From Marivita sp041725935 (GTDB lineage: Bacteria > Pseudomonadota > Alphaproteobacteria > Rhodobacterales > Rhodobacteraceae), in assembly GCA_041725935.1 (NCBI GenBank), contig JBGRQD010000010.1, positions 76,243 through 140,242 on the forward strand: DNA of 64,000 nt, given 5' to 3'. Below, in pieces: positions 25,435-35,326 of this stretch (positions are counted from its first letter, which is position 1; every line of letters starts with the position of its first letter). Under the pieces are notes generated by a model. It saw only the letters and a list, made by a program, of their open reading frames with translations. It did no database searches and had not been told where the DNA came from. Both the position numbers and the translations under genes were made by a program.

Positions 25435-28401
25435 ATGACAGACCAAAGCCCCAACGATCTTTTCCACGCTTCCAGCTTCATGCAGGGGCACAACGCGGCC
25501 TATCTTGAACAGCTGTACGCGCGATATGCGAGCGATCCCAGCGCGGTTGACGAGGCGTGGCAGGCGTTCTTCCGGCAACTGGGCGATGACGAGGTCAGCG
25601 TCAAGAAAGAGGCGACAGGCCCAAGCTGGGCGCGCACCGACTGGCCGCCCCTGCCCAATGACGACCTGACAGCGGCGCTGGACGGTCAATGGCCCGTCGC
25701 CCCCGCCGAGGTGAAAAGCGCCGGTGACAAGATCAAGGCCAAGGCCGAGGAGAAGGGCGTTCAGGTCACCGATGACGCGATCCAGCGCGCCGTTCTCGAT
25801 AGCATCCGCGCGCTCATGATCATCCGCGCCTACCGTATCCGGGGCCACCTTGCCGCCGATCTCGATCCTCTTGGCATGCGCGAACAGACCGCGCATCCCG
25901 AGCTGGAGCCGAAATCCTACGGCTTTACCGAGTCGGACATGGACCGCCCGATCTTTATCGACAACGTTTTGGGCCTCCAGATCGCGTCGATGCGCGAGAT
26001 CCTCGACATCGTGCGCCGCACCTATTGTGGCACCTTCGCGCTGCAGTACATGCACATCTCGGACCCCGAACAATCTGCATGGCTGAAGGAACGGATCGAA
26101 GGTTACGGCAAGGAAGTCGCGTTCACCCGTGAAGGCCGAAAGGCGATCCTGAACAAGATGGTCGAGGCCGAGGGCTTCGAAAAATTTCTCCATGTCAAGT
26201 ACATGGGCACCAAGCGTTTTGGTCTGGATGGTGGCGAAAGCCTGATCCCCGCCATGGAGCAGATCATCAAGCGCGGCGGCAACCTTGGCGTCAGGGACAT
26301 CGTGATCGGCATGCCGCACCGGGGCCGCCTGTCGGTTCTGGCCAACGTGATGCAGAAGCCCTACCGCGCGATCTTCAATGAATTCCAGGGCGGCAGCTTC
26401 AAACCCGAAGAGGTCGACGGTTCAGGCGACGTGAAATACCATCTCGGTGCCAGTTCCGACCGCGAGTTCGACGGCAACACTGTCCACCTGTCGCTGACCG
26501 CGAACCCCTCGCACCTCGAAGCGGTGAACCCGGTCGTTCTGGGCAAGGTCCGCGCCAAGCAGGACCAGCTCAACGACAGCGAACGCCGCCAGGTCATGCC
26601 GATCCTGCTGCACGGCGACGCGGCCTTTGCTGGCCAAGGCGTCGTGGCGGAATGTTTCGCCCTGTCCGGCCTGCGCGGTCACCGCACCGGCGGCACCATG
26701 CATATCGTTGTGAACAACCAGATCGGCTTCACCACCGCACCGCATTTCTCACGCTCCTCGCCCTACCCCACCGACAACGCGCTGGTGGTCGAAGCGCCCA
26801 TTTTCCACGTCAACGGCGACGACCCCGAAGCGGTGGTTCACGCCGCCAAGGTGGCAACCGAGTTCCGCCAGAAGTTCGGCAAGGACGTGGTCATCGACAT
26901 CTTCTGCTACCGCCGCTTCGGTCACAACGAGGGGGATGAACCGATGTTCACCAACCCGTTGATGTACAAGAAGATCAAGCAGCAGAAGACCACCCTGTCG
27001 CTTTATACCGAACGTCTGGTCAAGGACGGCCTGATCCCCGAGGGCGAGATCGAGGACATGAAGGCGGCATTCCAGTCACACCTCAACGAAGAATTCGAGG
27101 CCGGCAAGACCTACAAGCCCAACAAGGCCGACTGGCTCGATGGGCGCTGGAGCCATCTCGATCGCCAGGACAAGGATGATTACCAGCGCGGCCAGACCGC
27201 GATCAGCCCCGACACGATGAAGCAGGTCGGCGAGGCGATTACCCGGTCGCCCGATGGCTTCCCGGTGCACAAGACCGTCGCGCGCCTGCTCGAATCCCGC
27301 AAGGAGATGTTCGACAGCGGCACGAACTTCGATTGGGCGACAGCCGAAGCACTGGCGTTTGGCTCTCTGCTGACCGAAGGCTACCCGGTCCGTCTGGCCG
27401 GTCAGGACAGCACGCGCGGCACGTTCAGCCAGCGTCATTCTGCCCTGATCAATCAGGAAACCGAGGAACGGTACTTCCCGCTCAACCACATCCGCGACGG
27501 TCAGTCCCGTTTCGAGGTGATCGACTCGGCGCTCTCGGAATACGCGGTTCTGGGATTTGAGTACGGGTACTCGCTCGCCGAGCCCAACGCGCTGACCCTG
27601 TGGGAGGCGCAGTTCGGCGATTTTGCCAATGGCGCGCAGATCATGTTCGACCAGTTCATCAGCTCCGGCGAAAGCAAATGGCTGCGCATGTCGGGCCTCG
27701 TCTGCCTGCTGCCACATGGCTACGAGGGTCAGGGACCGGAACACTCGTCGGCCCGCCTTGAGCGGTTCCTGCAGCAATCCGGTCAGGACAACTGGATCGT
27801 GGCAAATTGCTCGACCCCGGCCAACTACTTCCACATCCTGCGCCGCCAGCTGCACCGGTCCTTCCGCAAGCCGCTCATCCTGATGACGCCGAAATCGCTG
27901 CTGCGTCACAAGATGGCCGTGTCCAAGACCGAGGAATTCACCACCGGGTCCAGCTTCCACCGCGTGCTCTGGGACGATGCGCAATATGGCAACTCGGAGA
28001 CCAAACTGGCCTCCGATGACAAGATCAAGCGCGTCGTGATGTGTTCGGGCAAGGTCTATTACGACCTGCTCGAGGAACGCGACGCCCGTGGCATCGACGA
28101 CATCTACATCCTGCGGTTCGAACAGTTCTACCCGTTCCCCGCGATCTCTGCGGTCAAGGAACTTGAACGCTTCCCCAAGGCCGAGATGATCTGGTGCCAG
28201 GAAGAACCCAAGAACCAGGGGGGCTGGACCTTCATGGAACCGAACCTCGAATGGGTTCTGGGCCGCATCAACGCCACGCACCCGCGCCCCCGCTACGTGG
28301 GCCGCGCCACATCGGCCTCGCCCGCGACGGGTCTGGCCAGCCAACACAAAGCACAGCAAGCCGCGCTCGTTGACGAAGCGCTGACGATCGAAGGGAACTA
28401 A
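25435..28401 (+). CDS. sucA: 2-oxoglutarate dehydrogenase E1 component
   Basis: 988 residues, full length. The thiamine-diphosphate enzyme decarboxylates 2-oxoglutarate and transfers succinyl to SucB lipoate. N-terminal E2-binding segment LFHASSFMQGHNAAYLEQLY, then GMPHRGRLSVLANVM, the ThDP/Mg site GDAAFAGQGVVAEC and VVNNQIGFTT, and the C-terminal GYEGQGPEHSSARLERFLQ. sucB follows after 3 bases. Confidence 0.97.
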   Translation: MTDQSPNDLFHASSFMQGHNAAYLEQLYARYASDPSAVDEAWQAFFRQLGDDEVSVKKEATGPSWARTDWPPLPNDDLTAALDGQWPVAPAEVKSAGDKIKAKAEEKGVQVTDDAIQRAVLDSIRALMIIRAYRIRGHLAADLDPLGMREQTAHPELEPKSYGFTESDMDRPIFIDNVLGLQIASMREILDIVRRTYCGTFALQYMHISDPEQSAWLKERIEGYGKEVAFTREGRKAILNKMVEAEGFEKFLHVKYMGTKRFGLDGGESLIPAMEQIIKRGGNLGVRDIVIGMPHRGRLSVLANVMQKPYRAIFNEFQGGSFKPEEVDGSGDVKYHLGASSDREFDGNTVHLSLTANPSHLEAVNPVVLGKVRAKQDQLNDSERRQVMPILLHGDAAFAGQGVVAECFALSGLRGHRTGGTMHIVVNNQIGFTTAPHFSRSSPYPTDNALVVEAPIFHVNGDDPEAVVHAAKVATEFRQKFGKDVVIDIFCYRRFGHNEGDEPMFTNPLMYKKIKQQKTTLSLYTERLVKDGLIPEGEIEDMKAAFQSHLNEEFEAGKTYKPNKADWLDGRWSHLDRQDKDDYQRGQTAISPDTMKQVGEAITRSPDGFPVHKTVARLLESRKEMFDSGTNFDWATAEALAFGSLLTEGYPVRLAGQDSTRGTFSQRHSALINQETEERYFPLNHIRDGQSRFEVIDSALSEYAVLGFEYGYSLAEPNALTLWEAQFGDFANGAQIMFDQFISSGESKWLRMSGLVCLLPHGYEGQGPEHSSARLERFLQQSGQDNWIVANCSTPANYFHILRRQLHRSFRKPLILMTPKSLLRHKMAVSKTEEFTTGSSFHRVLWDDAQYGNSETKLASDDKIKRVVMCSGKVYYDLLEERDARGIDDIYILRFEQFYPFPAISAVKELERFPKAEMIWCQEEPKNQGGWTFMEPNLEWVLGRINATHPRPRYVGRATSASPATGLASQHKAQQAALVDEALTIEGN

Positions 28402-28404
28402 GAC

Positions 28405-29931
28405 ATGACAACCGAAGTGCGTGTGCCCACGCTGGGTGAATCCGTGACAGAGGCCACGGTCGCCACATGGTTCAAGAAGCCGGGCGACAGCGTTGCCGTG
28501 GACGAAATGCTGTGCGAACTGGAAACCGACAAGGTGACGGTCGAAGTGCCCTCGCCTACCGCGGGCGTTCTGGCCGACATCGTCGCCAATGAAGGCGACA
28601 CGGTCGGCGTCGATGCGCTGCTGGCCAATATCGCCGAAGCGGGCGAAGCTGGGTCGGCCACCCCCGAGGAACGCCCCTCGGCCAAGGCCGCCGCCGCCAG
28701 CGAAGCCGCTTCGGGCGACGCCAAGACCGTCGATGTCATGGTCCCCACCCTGGGCGAGTCAGTCTCCGAAGCGACCGTGTCGACCTGGTTCAAGAAGGTC
28801 GGGGACACCGTTGCGCAGGACGAAATGCTCTGCGAGCTGGAAACCGACAAGGTGTCGGTCGAAGTGCCCGCGCCCACCGCAGGTGTCCTGTCCGAGATCA
28901 TCGCCGCCGAAGGCACAACCGTTTCAGCCGGCGGCAAGCTGGGTGTGATCGGCGGCAAGGCGGGCGCATCGGCTTCCGCGAGCGCGCAGGAAACCGCCCC
29001 CGCCCCGGCGGCCCAGCCTGCCTCGACCGGTGATGTCGAAGACGCGCCCTCGGCCAAGAAAGCGATGGCCGAAGCGGGTGTCAGCCGCGATCAGGTTCAG
29101 GGCTCTGGCCGCGATGGCCGCGTGATGAAGGAAGACGTGGCCAAGGCCGTGGCCGCCGCCGCCAGCGCGCCCGCCGCACAGACATCGGCCCCGGCCTCCA
29201 CGCCGCGCGCACCCGTCAGCGCCGATGATGCCGCGCGTGAGGAACGGGTCAAGATGACCCGCCTGCGCCAGACCATCGCCCGCCGCCTCAAGGACGCGCA
29301 GAACGCCGCCGCGATCCTGACCACCTATAACGAGGTCGACATGACCGAGGTCATGGCGCTGCGCAACGAGTACAAGGACCTCTTCGAGAAGAAGCATGGC
29401 GTCCGCCTCGGCTTCATGTCCTTCTTCACCAAGGCCTGCTGCCACGCGCTGCGCGAAGTGCCCGAGGTCAATGCCGAGATCGACGGCACCGACATCGTCT
29501 ACAAGAACTTCGTCCACATGGGTGTCGCCGCCGGCACGCCGCAGGGCCTCGTGGTGCCGGTCATCCGCGATGCCGACCAGATGAGCTTTGCCGAGATCGA
29601 AAAGGCGATTGCCGAAAAAGGCCGCCGCGCACGTGACGGCAAGCTGAGCATGGCGGAAATGCAGGGCGGTACCTTCACCATCTCCAACGGCGGCGTCTAC
29701 GGCTCGCTCATGTCCTCACCGATCCTGAACCCGCCGCAATCGGGCATCCTCGGCATGCACAAGATCCAGGACCGCCCGATGGTCATCAACGGCGAGATCA
29801 AGATCCGCCCGATGATGTACCTCGCCCTCAGCTATGACCACCGCATCGTCGACGGCAAAGGCGCCGTGACCTTCCTCGTCCGCGTCAAGGACGCGCTCGA
29901 AGACCCGCGCCGGTTGCTGATGGATTTGTGA
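28405..29931 (+). CDS. sucB: Dihydrolipoyl succinyltransferase (E2) with two lipoyl domains
   Basis: 508 residues. Two tandem lipoyl domains (about 2-77 and 110-185), each with the lipoylated lysine in CELETDKVTVEV or CELETDKVSVEV, are joined by Ala/Pro-rich linkers. A peripheral subunit-binding domain (DAPSAKKAMAEAGVS and GRDGRVMKEDV, about 214-250) and the catalytic domain ending in SYDHRIVDGKGAV follow, with active-site His/Asp. E. coli SucB has one lipoyl domain and is about 100 residues shorter; the doubled form occurs in some alphaproteobacteria. Confidence 0.95.
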   Translation: MTTEVRVPTLGESVTEATVATWFKKPGDSVAVDEMLCELETDKVTVEVPSPTAGVLADIVANEGDTVGVDALLANIAEAGEAGSATPEERPSAKAAAASEAASGDAKTVDVMVPTLGESVSEATVSTWFKKVGDTVAQDEMLCELETDKVSVEVPAPTAGVLSEIIAAEGTTVSAGGKLGVIGGKAGASASASAQETAPAPAAQPASTGDVEDAPSAKKAMAEAGVSRDQVQGSGRDGRVMKEDVAKAVAAAASAPAAQTSAPASTPRAPVSADDAAREERVKMTRLRQTIARRLKDAQNAAAILTTYNEVDMTEVMALRNEYKDLFEKKHGVRLGFMSFFTKACCHALREVPEVNAEIDGTDIVYKNFVHMGVAAGTPQGLVVPVIRDADQMSFAEIEKAIAEKGRRARDGKLSMAEMQGGTFTISNGGVYGSLMSSPILNPPQSGILGMHKIQDRPMVINGEIKIRPMMYLALSYDHRIVDGKGAVTFLVRVKDALEDPRRLLMDL

Positions 29932-29935
29932 TGGC

Positions 29936-29992
29936 GTGCCGGGCAGAAGCCCGGCCTACATATCACAGGTAGGCCGGGCTTCTGCCCGGCAC
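29936..29992. repeat. Extragenic palindromic repeat, copy 2 (perfect 24-bp arms)
   Basis: Perfect inverted repeat with arms 29936-29959 and 29969-29992 (GTGCCGGGCAGAAGCCCGGC and four more bases in the left arm) around a 9-base loop. Each arm is itself a smaller GCCGGGC/GCCCGGC hairpin. It sits 4 bp after the sucB stop. It belongs to the same family as 24854-24910. Confidence 0.8.
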
Positions 29993-30015
29993 ACACCAAC
30001 AAAGGCAATCCGCCT

Positions 30016-30405
30016 ATGACCCCCGAACTCACCGTCCTCACCCTCGCCGCGCTGCTGCAAGTCCTGCAATTCGTGGCCTATTCCGTCACCGCGAACATGC
30101 AGGTCGGCACAAAGACGGCGATGGGGCCGCGCGACACACCCGTGCAGCTCACCGGCAAAGCAGGCCGGCTTCAGCGTGCAATGAACAACCATTTCGAAGG
30201 GCTGATCCTGTTCGGCATCGCGGTCATGGTGATCACCTATTCGGGCCAAAACACCGAAACCACCGCCCTTGCCTGCGGGCTCTACCTCGTGGCGCGGGTG
30301 CTTTACGTGCCCGCCTACGTGTTTGGCTGGGTGCCATGGCGCTCCGTGATCTGGGCGGTCGGTTTCATCGCCACGCTCTACCTGCTACTCACTGCCCTGA
30401 TGTAA
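30016..30405 (+). CDS. MAPEG family membrane protein
   Basis: 129 residues, four predicted helices. The family motif RAMNNHFEGLILF (about 55-67) carries the conserved N and E of glutathione-binding membrane proteins. The physiological role of bacterial members is mostly unknown. It is inserted between sucB and lpd, each side flanked by a palindromic repeat. Confidence 0.85.
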   Translation: MTPELTVLTLAALLQVLQFVAYSVTANMQVGTKTAMGPRDTPVQLTGKAGRLQRAMNNHFEGLILFGIAVMVITYSGQNTETTALACGLYLVARVLYVPAYVFGWVPWRSVIWAVGFIATLYLLLTALM

Positions 30406-30433
30406 CTTCTCTGGTTCCAAAATACCTCGGGGG

Positions 30434-30462
30434 AGCGCCGAAGGCGCGGGGGCAGCGCCCCC
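30434..30462. repeat. Tandem GC-rich hairpins before lpd
   Basis: Two adjacent hairpins: GCGCC-GAA-GGCGC (30435-30447) and GGGGGC-AGC-GCCCCC (30448-30462). I recall similar GC-rich intergenic elements in Rhodobacteraceae genomes. Lies 33 bp before the lpd start. Confidence 0.5.
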
Positions 30463-30494
30463 AATGACCCCGGCAATGCAAAGGAAAACACGAT

Positions 30495-31883
<1,389 letters not shown>

Positions 31884-31894
31884 ACGCATGGCAC

Positions 31895-31924
31895 GGGGGA
31901 AGCCGTGTCCAAACGGCTTCCCCC
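31895..31924 (+). terminator. Strong hairpin after lpd
   Basis: Perfect 12-bp stem GGGGGAAGCCGT / ACGGCTTCCCCC with a 6-base loop, 11 bp after the lpd stop. No T run follows, so it may stabilise the transcript end rather than terminate on its own. Confidence 0.5.
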
Positions 31925-32236
31925 AAGCGCGTTCACACGCGCCTGCCGACGGGGTTTCGAAACCGCGTCCTTCGGCTCCTCAACGAGCTGTTTAATCTCT
32001 GAAAGAAGCGGCGCCGCCCCATTGGGCTGACGGTTTTTCCTCTATCGGGGATGTCTCCCCGGACCTTTGCCCGTTTCGGGGCCTGTAAAACCGGTTTCTC
32101 AAGGTCGGTGTGTCACCACCTGAACGAAAAAACCATCTTCAGATCGCGGTGTGGGAGTGACCCTCTCCGCTCGTTGCGCAACGTGGGGGCAAAGTGCCGT
32201 CCACGCGTTAAGGTTTTGCTTACAGACCGTGCGGTG
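31925..32236. other. Intergenic stretch, nothing recognised
   Basis: 312 bp between the lpd hairpin and the PPOX gene stop. No convincing gene, RNA or operator was seen; short frames here read through into the antisense of the PPOX gene. It would hold the convergent transcript ends. Confidence 0.4.
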
Positions 32237-32842
32237 TCACCACATGCGCGGGATCGCGTTGGCCTCGTAGCTCGCGTCATACTCCGGACCGCCCAGCGCC
32301 CCATCGCTCACATCGGCCATGATCTCGCCCACCGTCGGCAGTCCTTCGGGCAGGGGCGCGCCCTCCCACAGCCCTGACCGCATCAGCGCCTTGGCGCATT
32401 GGGTATAGACCTCGGCCACCTCGGTCACGATCACGGTCGCGGGCAGGATGTTCTTTTTCTGGAACGTCGCGCGCAGGTCGGCGTCGTCGGTGATCCACGC
32501 CCGACCATTCACCCGCACCGTCGTCTTGGTGCCGGGGATCATGAACAGGAACGCGATTCGCGGGTCGTCGATCAGGTCGCGCAGGGCATCCAGACGATTG
32601 TTGCCCTGCCAGTCCGGCAGCAGGATCGTGCGCGGATCCGACACCCGGACCACAGGTTCGATGTCGCCGCGGGGCGTGCCATGAGTGCCGTGAGGTCCCG
32701 CTGTCGAGATCACGCAGAACCGCGCCGCCTCGACCCAGCGGCGATAGCTGGGGGTCAGATGGTTCGCCACCTTGGTCAGCGATGCCGGCACCGGCGCGCC
32801 GTACAGTGCCTCCAGATCCGCGATGGTCTCAATTCGGCGCAT
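32237..32842 (-). CDS. Pyridoxamine-5'-phosphate-oxidase-like flavoprotein (MSMEG_1061-like)
   Basis: 201 residues. The split-barrel FMN fold is suggested by FCVISTAGPHGTHGTPRGD, ILLPDWQGNNRLDALRDLI, IAFLFMIPGT and VNGRAWITDD. This subgroup, named after a mycobacterial FMN-dependent PPOX protein, has unknown substrates. Its start overlaps the end of plsC by 14 bp, so it belongs to the ftsE-ftsX-plsC transcription unit. Confidence 0.8.
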   Translation of the reverse strand: MRRIETIADLEALYGAPVPASLTKVANHLTPSYRRWVEAARFCVISTAGPHGTHGTPRGDIEPVVRVSDPRTILLPDWQGNNRLDALRDLIDDPRIAFLFMIPGTKTTVRVNGRAWITDDADLRATFQKKNILPATVIVTEVAEVYTQCAKALMRSGLWEGAPLPEGLPTVGEIMADVSDGALGGPEYDASYEANAIPRMW

Positions 32843-33563
32843 GGAACCCCGCCTCCGCGTTCAGCCGGTCGGACGCGGTTTCGATCCGCGTTTCCAGCAG
32901 TTTCAGAAACTCGTGCCGAGGCAGACCCGGCGGGATCGGTTCAAGGAATTCGACCACCGCTATGCCCGGTTTGCGGTAGATGCCGCGCTTGGGCCAGAAC
33001 AGCCCGACATTGGCCGCCACGGGTACACAGGGCTGGCCAAGCTGTTCGTACAGAACCGCGGTGCCAACCTTGTAGGGCGCCTTGACGCCCGGGGCGATCC
33101 TTGTGCCCTGCGGATAGATGATCAACTGCCCCGCCGTGGCTTTGCCCTCATGCACCGCGTCGACCATCTGCTTGATCGCCGCACCGCGCTTGCCCCGGTC
33201 GACCGGGATACAGCCGATCCGCAGCCCGTATTGCCCGACAATGGGTGCGTACATCAACAGGCGCTTCATGATGAACTTGCCCGCAGGCAGGGCCGAGAAC
33301 ACCATGAACACGTCCAGAAAGCTCTGATGCTTGGAGGCAACAATGCATTCGTACTCGGGCGGCGTGCCCCGGATTTCGGTCTTGAGCCCGATCATCCACG
33401 GCGCGGCCCAGAGTACGAAGCGCGACACGTTCATGCAGCCCGCGCGCGCGCCCTTGCGGGACACGACGGCCCAAGGGAACAGCCCGAGGCCGATCACCGC
33501 GATGGACAGGTAGACCGCGATGATGAACAGCAGCGACCGCACCCACTGGATTGCATATGCCAT
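32829..33563 (-). CDS. plsC: 1-acyl-sn-glycerol-3-phosphate acyltransferase
   Basis: 244 residues. It acylates lysophosphatidate to phosphatidate at the membrane. N-terminal anchor (about 8-30), catalytic HX4D in SKHQSFLDVF (His about 78, Asp about 83), and the second-block IYPQGTRIAPG (about 145-155). Its ATG shares one base with the ftsX stop. A second, larger acyltransferase lies at 283-1626. Confidence 0.88.
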   Translation of the reverse strand: MAYAIQWVRSLLFIIAVYLSIAVIGLGLFPWAVVSRKGARAGCMNVSRFVLWAAPWMIGLKTEIRGTPPEYECIVASKHQSFLDVFMVFSALPAGKFIMKRLLMYAPIVGQYGLRIGCIPVDRGKRGAAIKQMVDAVHEGKATAGQLIIYPQGTRIAPGVKAPYKVGTAVLYEQLGQPCVPVAANVGLFWPKRGIYRKPGIAVVEFLEPIPPGLPRHEFLKLLETRIETASDRLNAEAGFHAPN

Positions 33564-34468
33564 CAGGCCAAATCCTCCAACACGCGCCGCGCGGCGTAGC
33601 GCGTGGCGACAAATGCAACCAGCCCCGACAGGGGCGGGATCAGAATGACCCAGACCCAGCCAATGCCCTGGATGCTCAGATCGGTGAGCACACCCGCAGT
33701 GTCATTGCCCGAGGGCACCAGCACCAGCGCGATGATGCCAGTCAGCGTGCCGAAGGCCGCCCCGGTCAGGGCGCGCAGGGCAAAGCGCCGGACAAAGGCG
33801 CTGGCGATATAGGTGTCCTTGGCCCCGACCAGCCGCAGCACGGCGATCACCTGCGCATTTGCGGCAAGCGCTGCATTGGCGGCCAGCGTTACCATTGCGG
33901 CCGTGGCCGTCGCGATGAGCAGGATCGACGCCCAACCCAGAAGCCGCAACCGCATCGCCGCGTCGATCAGCGGACGCCGCCAGCGGGCATGATCGTCCAG
34001 CACGGCGGCAGGTGCCTCGGCGGCAAGCCGCAGGCGCAGCCCGGCGGCATCATAGCCCGTGTCGGTCTCCAGGATGTCGATGAGCTGCGGCAGCGGCAGA
34101 TCGTCGATGGGCAGGTCCGCGCCCAGCCAAGGGATCAGCAGGTCGCGCTGTTCTTCGGGGGTGAGCGCGCGCGCATCGACGATCCCGGGCGTGGTGCGCA
34201 GCACGCGCAGCGCCGCTTCGGTCTGGGTTGCGACCTCACCCGCCGGGGCCGAGATGCGCAGGGTCGAGGATTGCGCCAGCTCGTTGCCCCAGCGATCCGC
34301 CACGCGCCCCGCCGCCAGCGACAGCGCCAGTGCAAAGACCGCGAGGAAGGACATCGCAAACGCGCTGAACAGCGTCAGACGCGCGGTAAAGCCGGTGGGA
34401 GGAACGACGCGATCCGCGCGTTCGTCGAATTGCAGCATCCGCGCGGCGGCCCGCAGATCGAACTTCAC
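33563..34468 (-). CDS. ftsX: Cell division protein FtsX
   Basis: 301 residues. FtsEX-type permease subunit: a cytoplasmic N-tail, first helix (about 28-50), an extracytoplasmic domain, then three helices from about residue 170 with ATAAMVTLAANAALAANAQVIAVLRLVGAKDTYI, the typical FtsX loop. FtsEX controls peptidoglycan hydrolases at the septum. It overlaps ftsE by 4 bases. Identity rests mainly on the pairing and the topology. Confidence 0.85.
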   Translation of the reverse strand: MKFDLRAAARMLQFDERADRVVPPTGFTARLTLFSAFAMSFLAVFALALSLAAGRVADRWGNELAQSSTLRISAPAGEVATQTEAALRVLRTTPGIVDARALTPEEQRDLLIPWLGADLPIDDLPLPQLIDILETDTGYDAAGLRLRLAAEAPAAVLDDHARWRRPLIDAAMRLRLLGWASILLIATATAAMVTLAANAALAANAQVIAVLRLVGAKDTYIASAFVRRFALRALTGAAFGTLTGIIALVLVPSGNDTAGVLTDLSIQGIGWVWVILIPPLSGLVAFVATRYAARRVLEDLA

Positions 34469-35142
34469 AGGTCCGCCCCCGCCATCTGAAGCCGCCGGTT
34501 CGAGATCCGCAGAACCCGCGTCTGCACCTGCGCCTTGGCGGCGCGGATCAGGCCCAGATCATGGGTCGCGATCAGGATCGTTTTGCCCATCCGGTTCAGT
34601 TCCACCAGCAGCGTCAGAAGGCGTTGCGACATCTCCCAGTCGATATTGCCGGTGGGCTCATCCGCAAGGATCACGTCAGGCGACATGATCACCGCGCGGG
34701 CCAGTGCGGCGCGCTGGCGTTCCCCACCCGACAGTTCGGGCGGCAGCGCATCGGCGCGGGCAGTCAGCCCGACCCAGGCCAGCAATTCCTTGAGATTGGC
34801 ATCCGCCGCATCCGGCTCCTGCCCGGACACCGACAGAGGCAGGGCGACGTTTTCGGTCACCGGCAGATGGTCGAGAAACTGGCAATCCTGATGCACGACA
34901 CCGATCTTGCGGCGCAGGATCGCGACGTCATCCCGGCTCAGCCCGCGCACGTCACGGTCGAACAGTCGGACATGGCCCGCAGTTGCCTGAAGCGCGCCGT
35001 AGCAGAGCTTGAGAAAGGTGGTCTTGCCCGATCCGGACGGTCCGGTGAGGAAATGAAACGACCCCGGCGCGATGTTCAGGGTCATATCCGTCAACAGTTC
35101 TCCGCCGCCGTAACTGTAGGCCACATTTTCCAACTCGATCAC
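34465..35142 (-). CDS. ftsE: Cell division ATP-binding protein FtsE
   Basis: 225 residues, ABC ATPase. Walker A GPSGSGKTTFLKL (about 34-46), the FtsE-typical LFDRDVRGLSRDDVAILRRK, signature LSGGERQRAALARA (about 139-152) and Walker B VILADEPTGNID (about 158-169). It powers FtsX. First gene of the minus-strand unit; divergent from the zinc-ribbon gene with a 184-bp spacer. Confidence 0.92.
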   Translation of the reverse strand: MIELENVAYSYGGGELLTDMTLNIAPGSFHFLTGPSGSGKTTFLKLCYGALQATAGHVRLFDRDVRGLSRDDVAILRRKIGVVHQDCQFLDHLPVTENVALPLSVSGQEPDAADANLKELLAWVGLTARADALPPELSGGERQRAALARAVIMSPDVILADEPTGNIDWEMSQRLLTLLVELNRMGKTILIATHDLGLIRAAKAQVQTRVLRISNRRLQMAGADL

Positions 35143-35217
35143 GGCGGTCTTGTCCCTGCCCCTGGTTCGGCGTTGTTGTGCCTGAGCATCGTGCGGGTTT
35201 CAATGCGCCGGTGTGGT

Positions 35218-35257
35218 CACAATAGGCATTTACATGCGGATAGCCGCGCCTATTGTG
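35218..35257. promoter_or_regulatory. Inverted repeat in the ftsE / zinc-ribbon divergent region
   Basis: Perfect 10-bp arms CACAATAGGC (35218-35227) and GCCTATTGTG (35248-35257) with a 20-base spacer, midway between two divergent starts. The arm spacing (30 bp) could suit a dimeric regulator with widely spaced half sites. No regulator recognised. Confidence 0.4.
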
Positions 35258-35326
35258 CCTTTTCAACGAGGTACAAAGGGGTTGGGCGCAAAATCGCGGC
35301 CAGCTGAGTTGGGGGCAACTGGCAAA

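Noticed and set aside
32051..32377. 108-codon plus-strand frame after lpd
   Set aside because: It runs into the antisense of the PPOX gene and has no motif or ribosome binding site.
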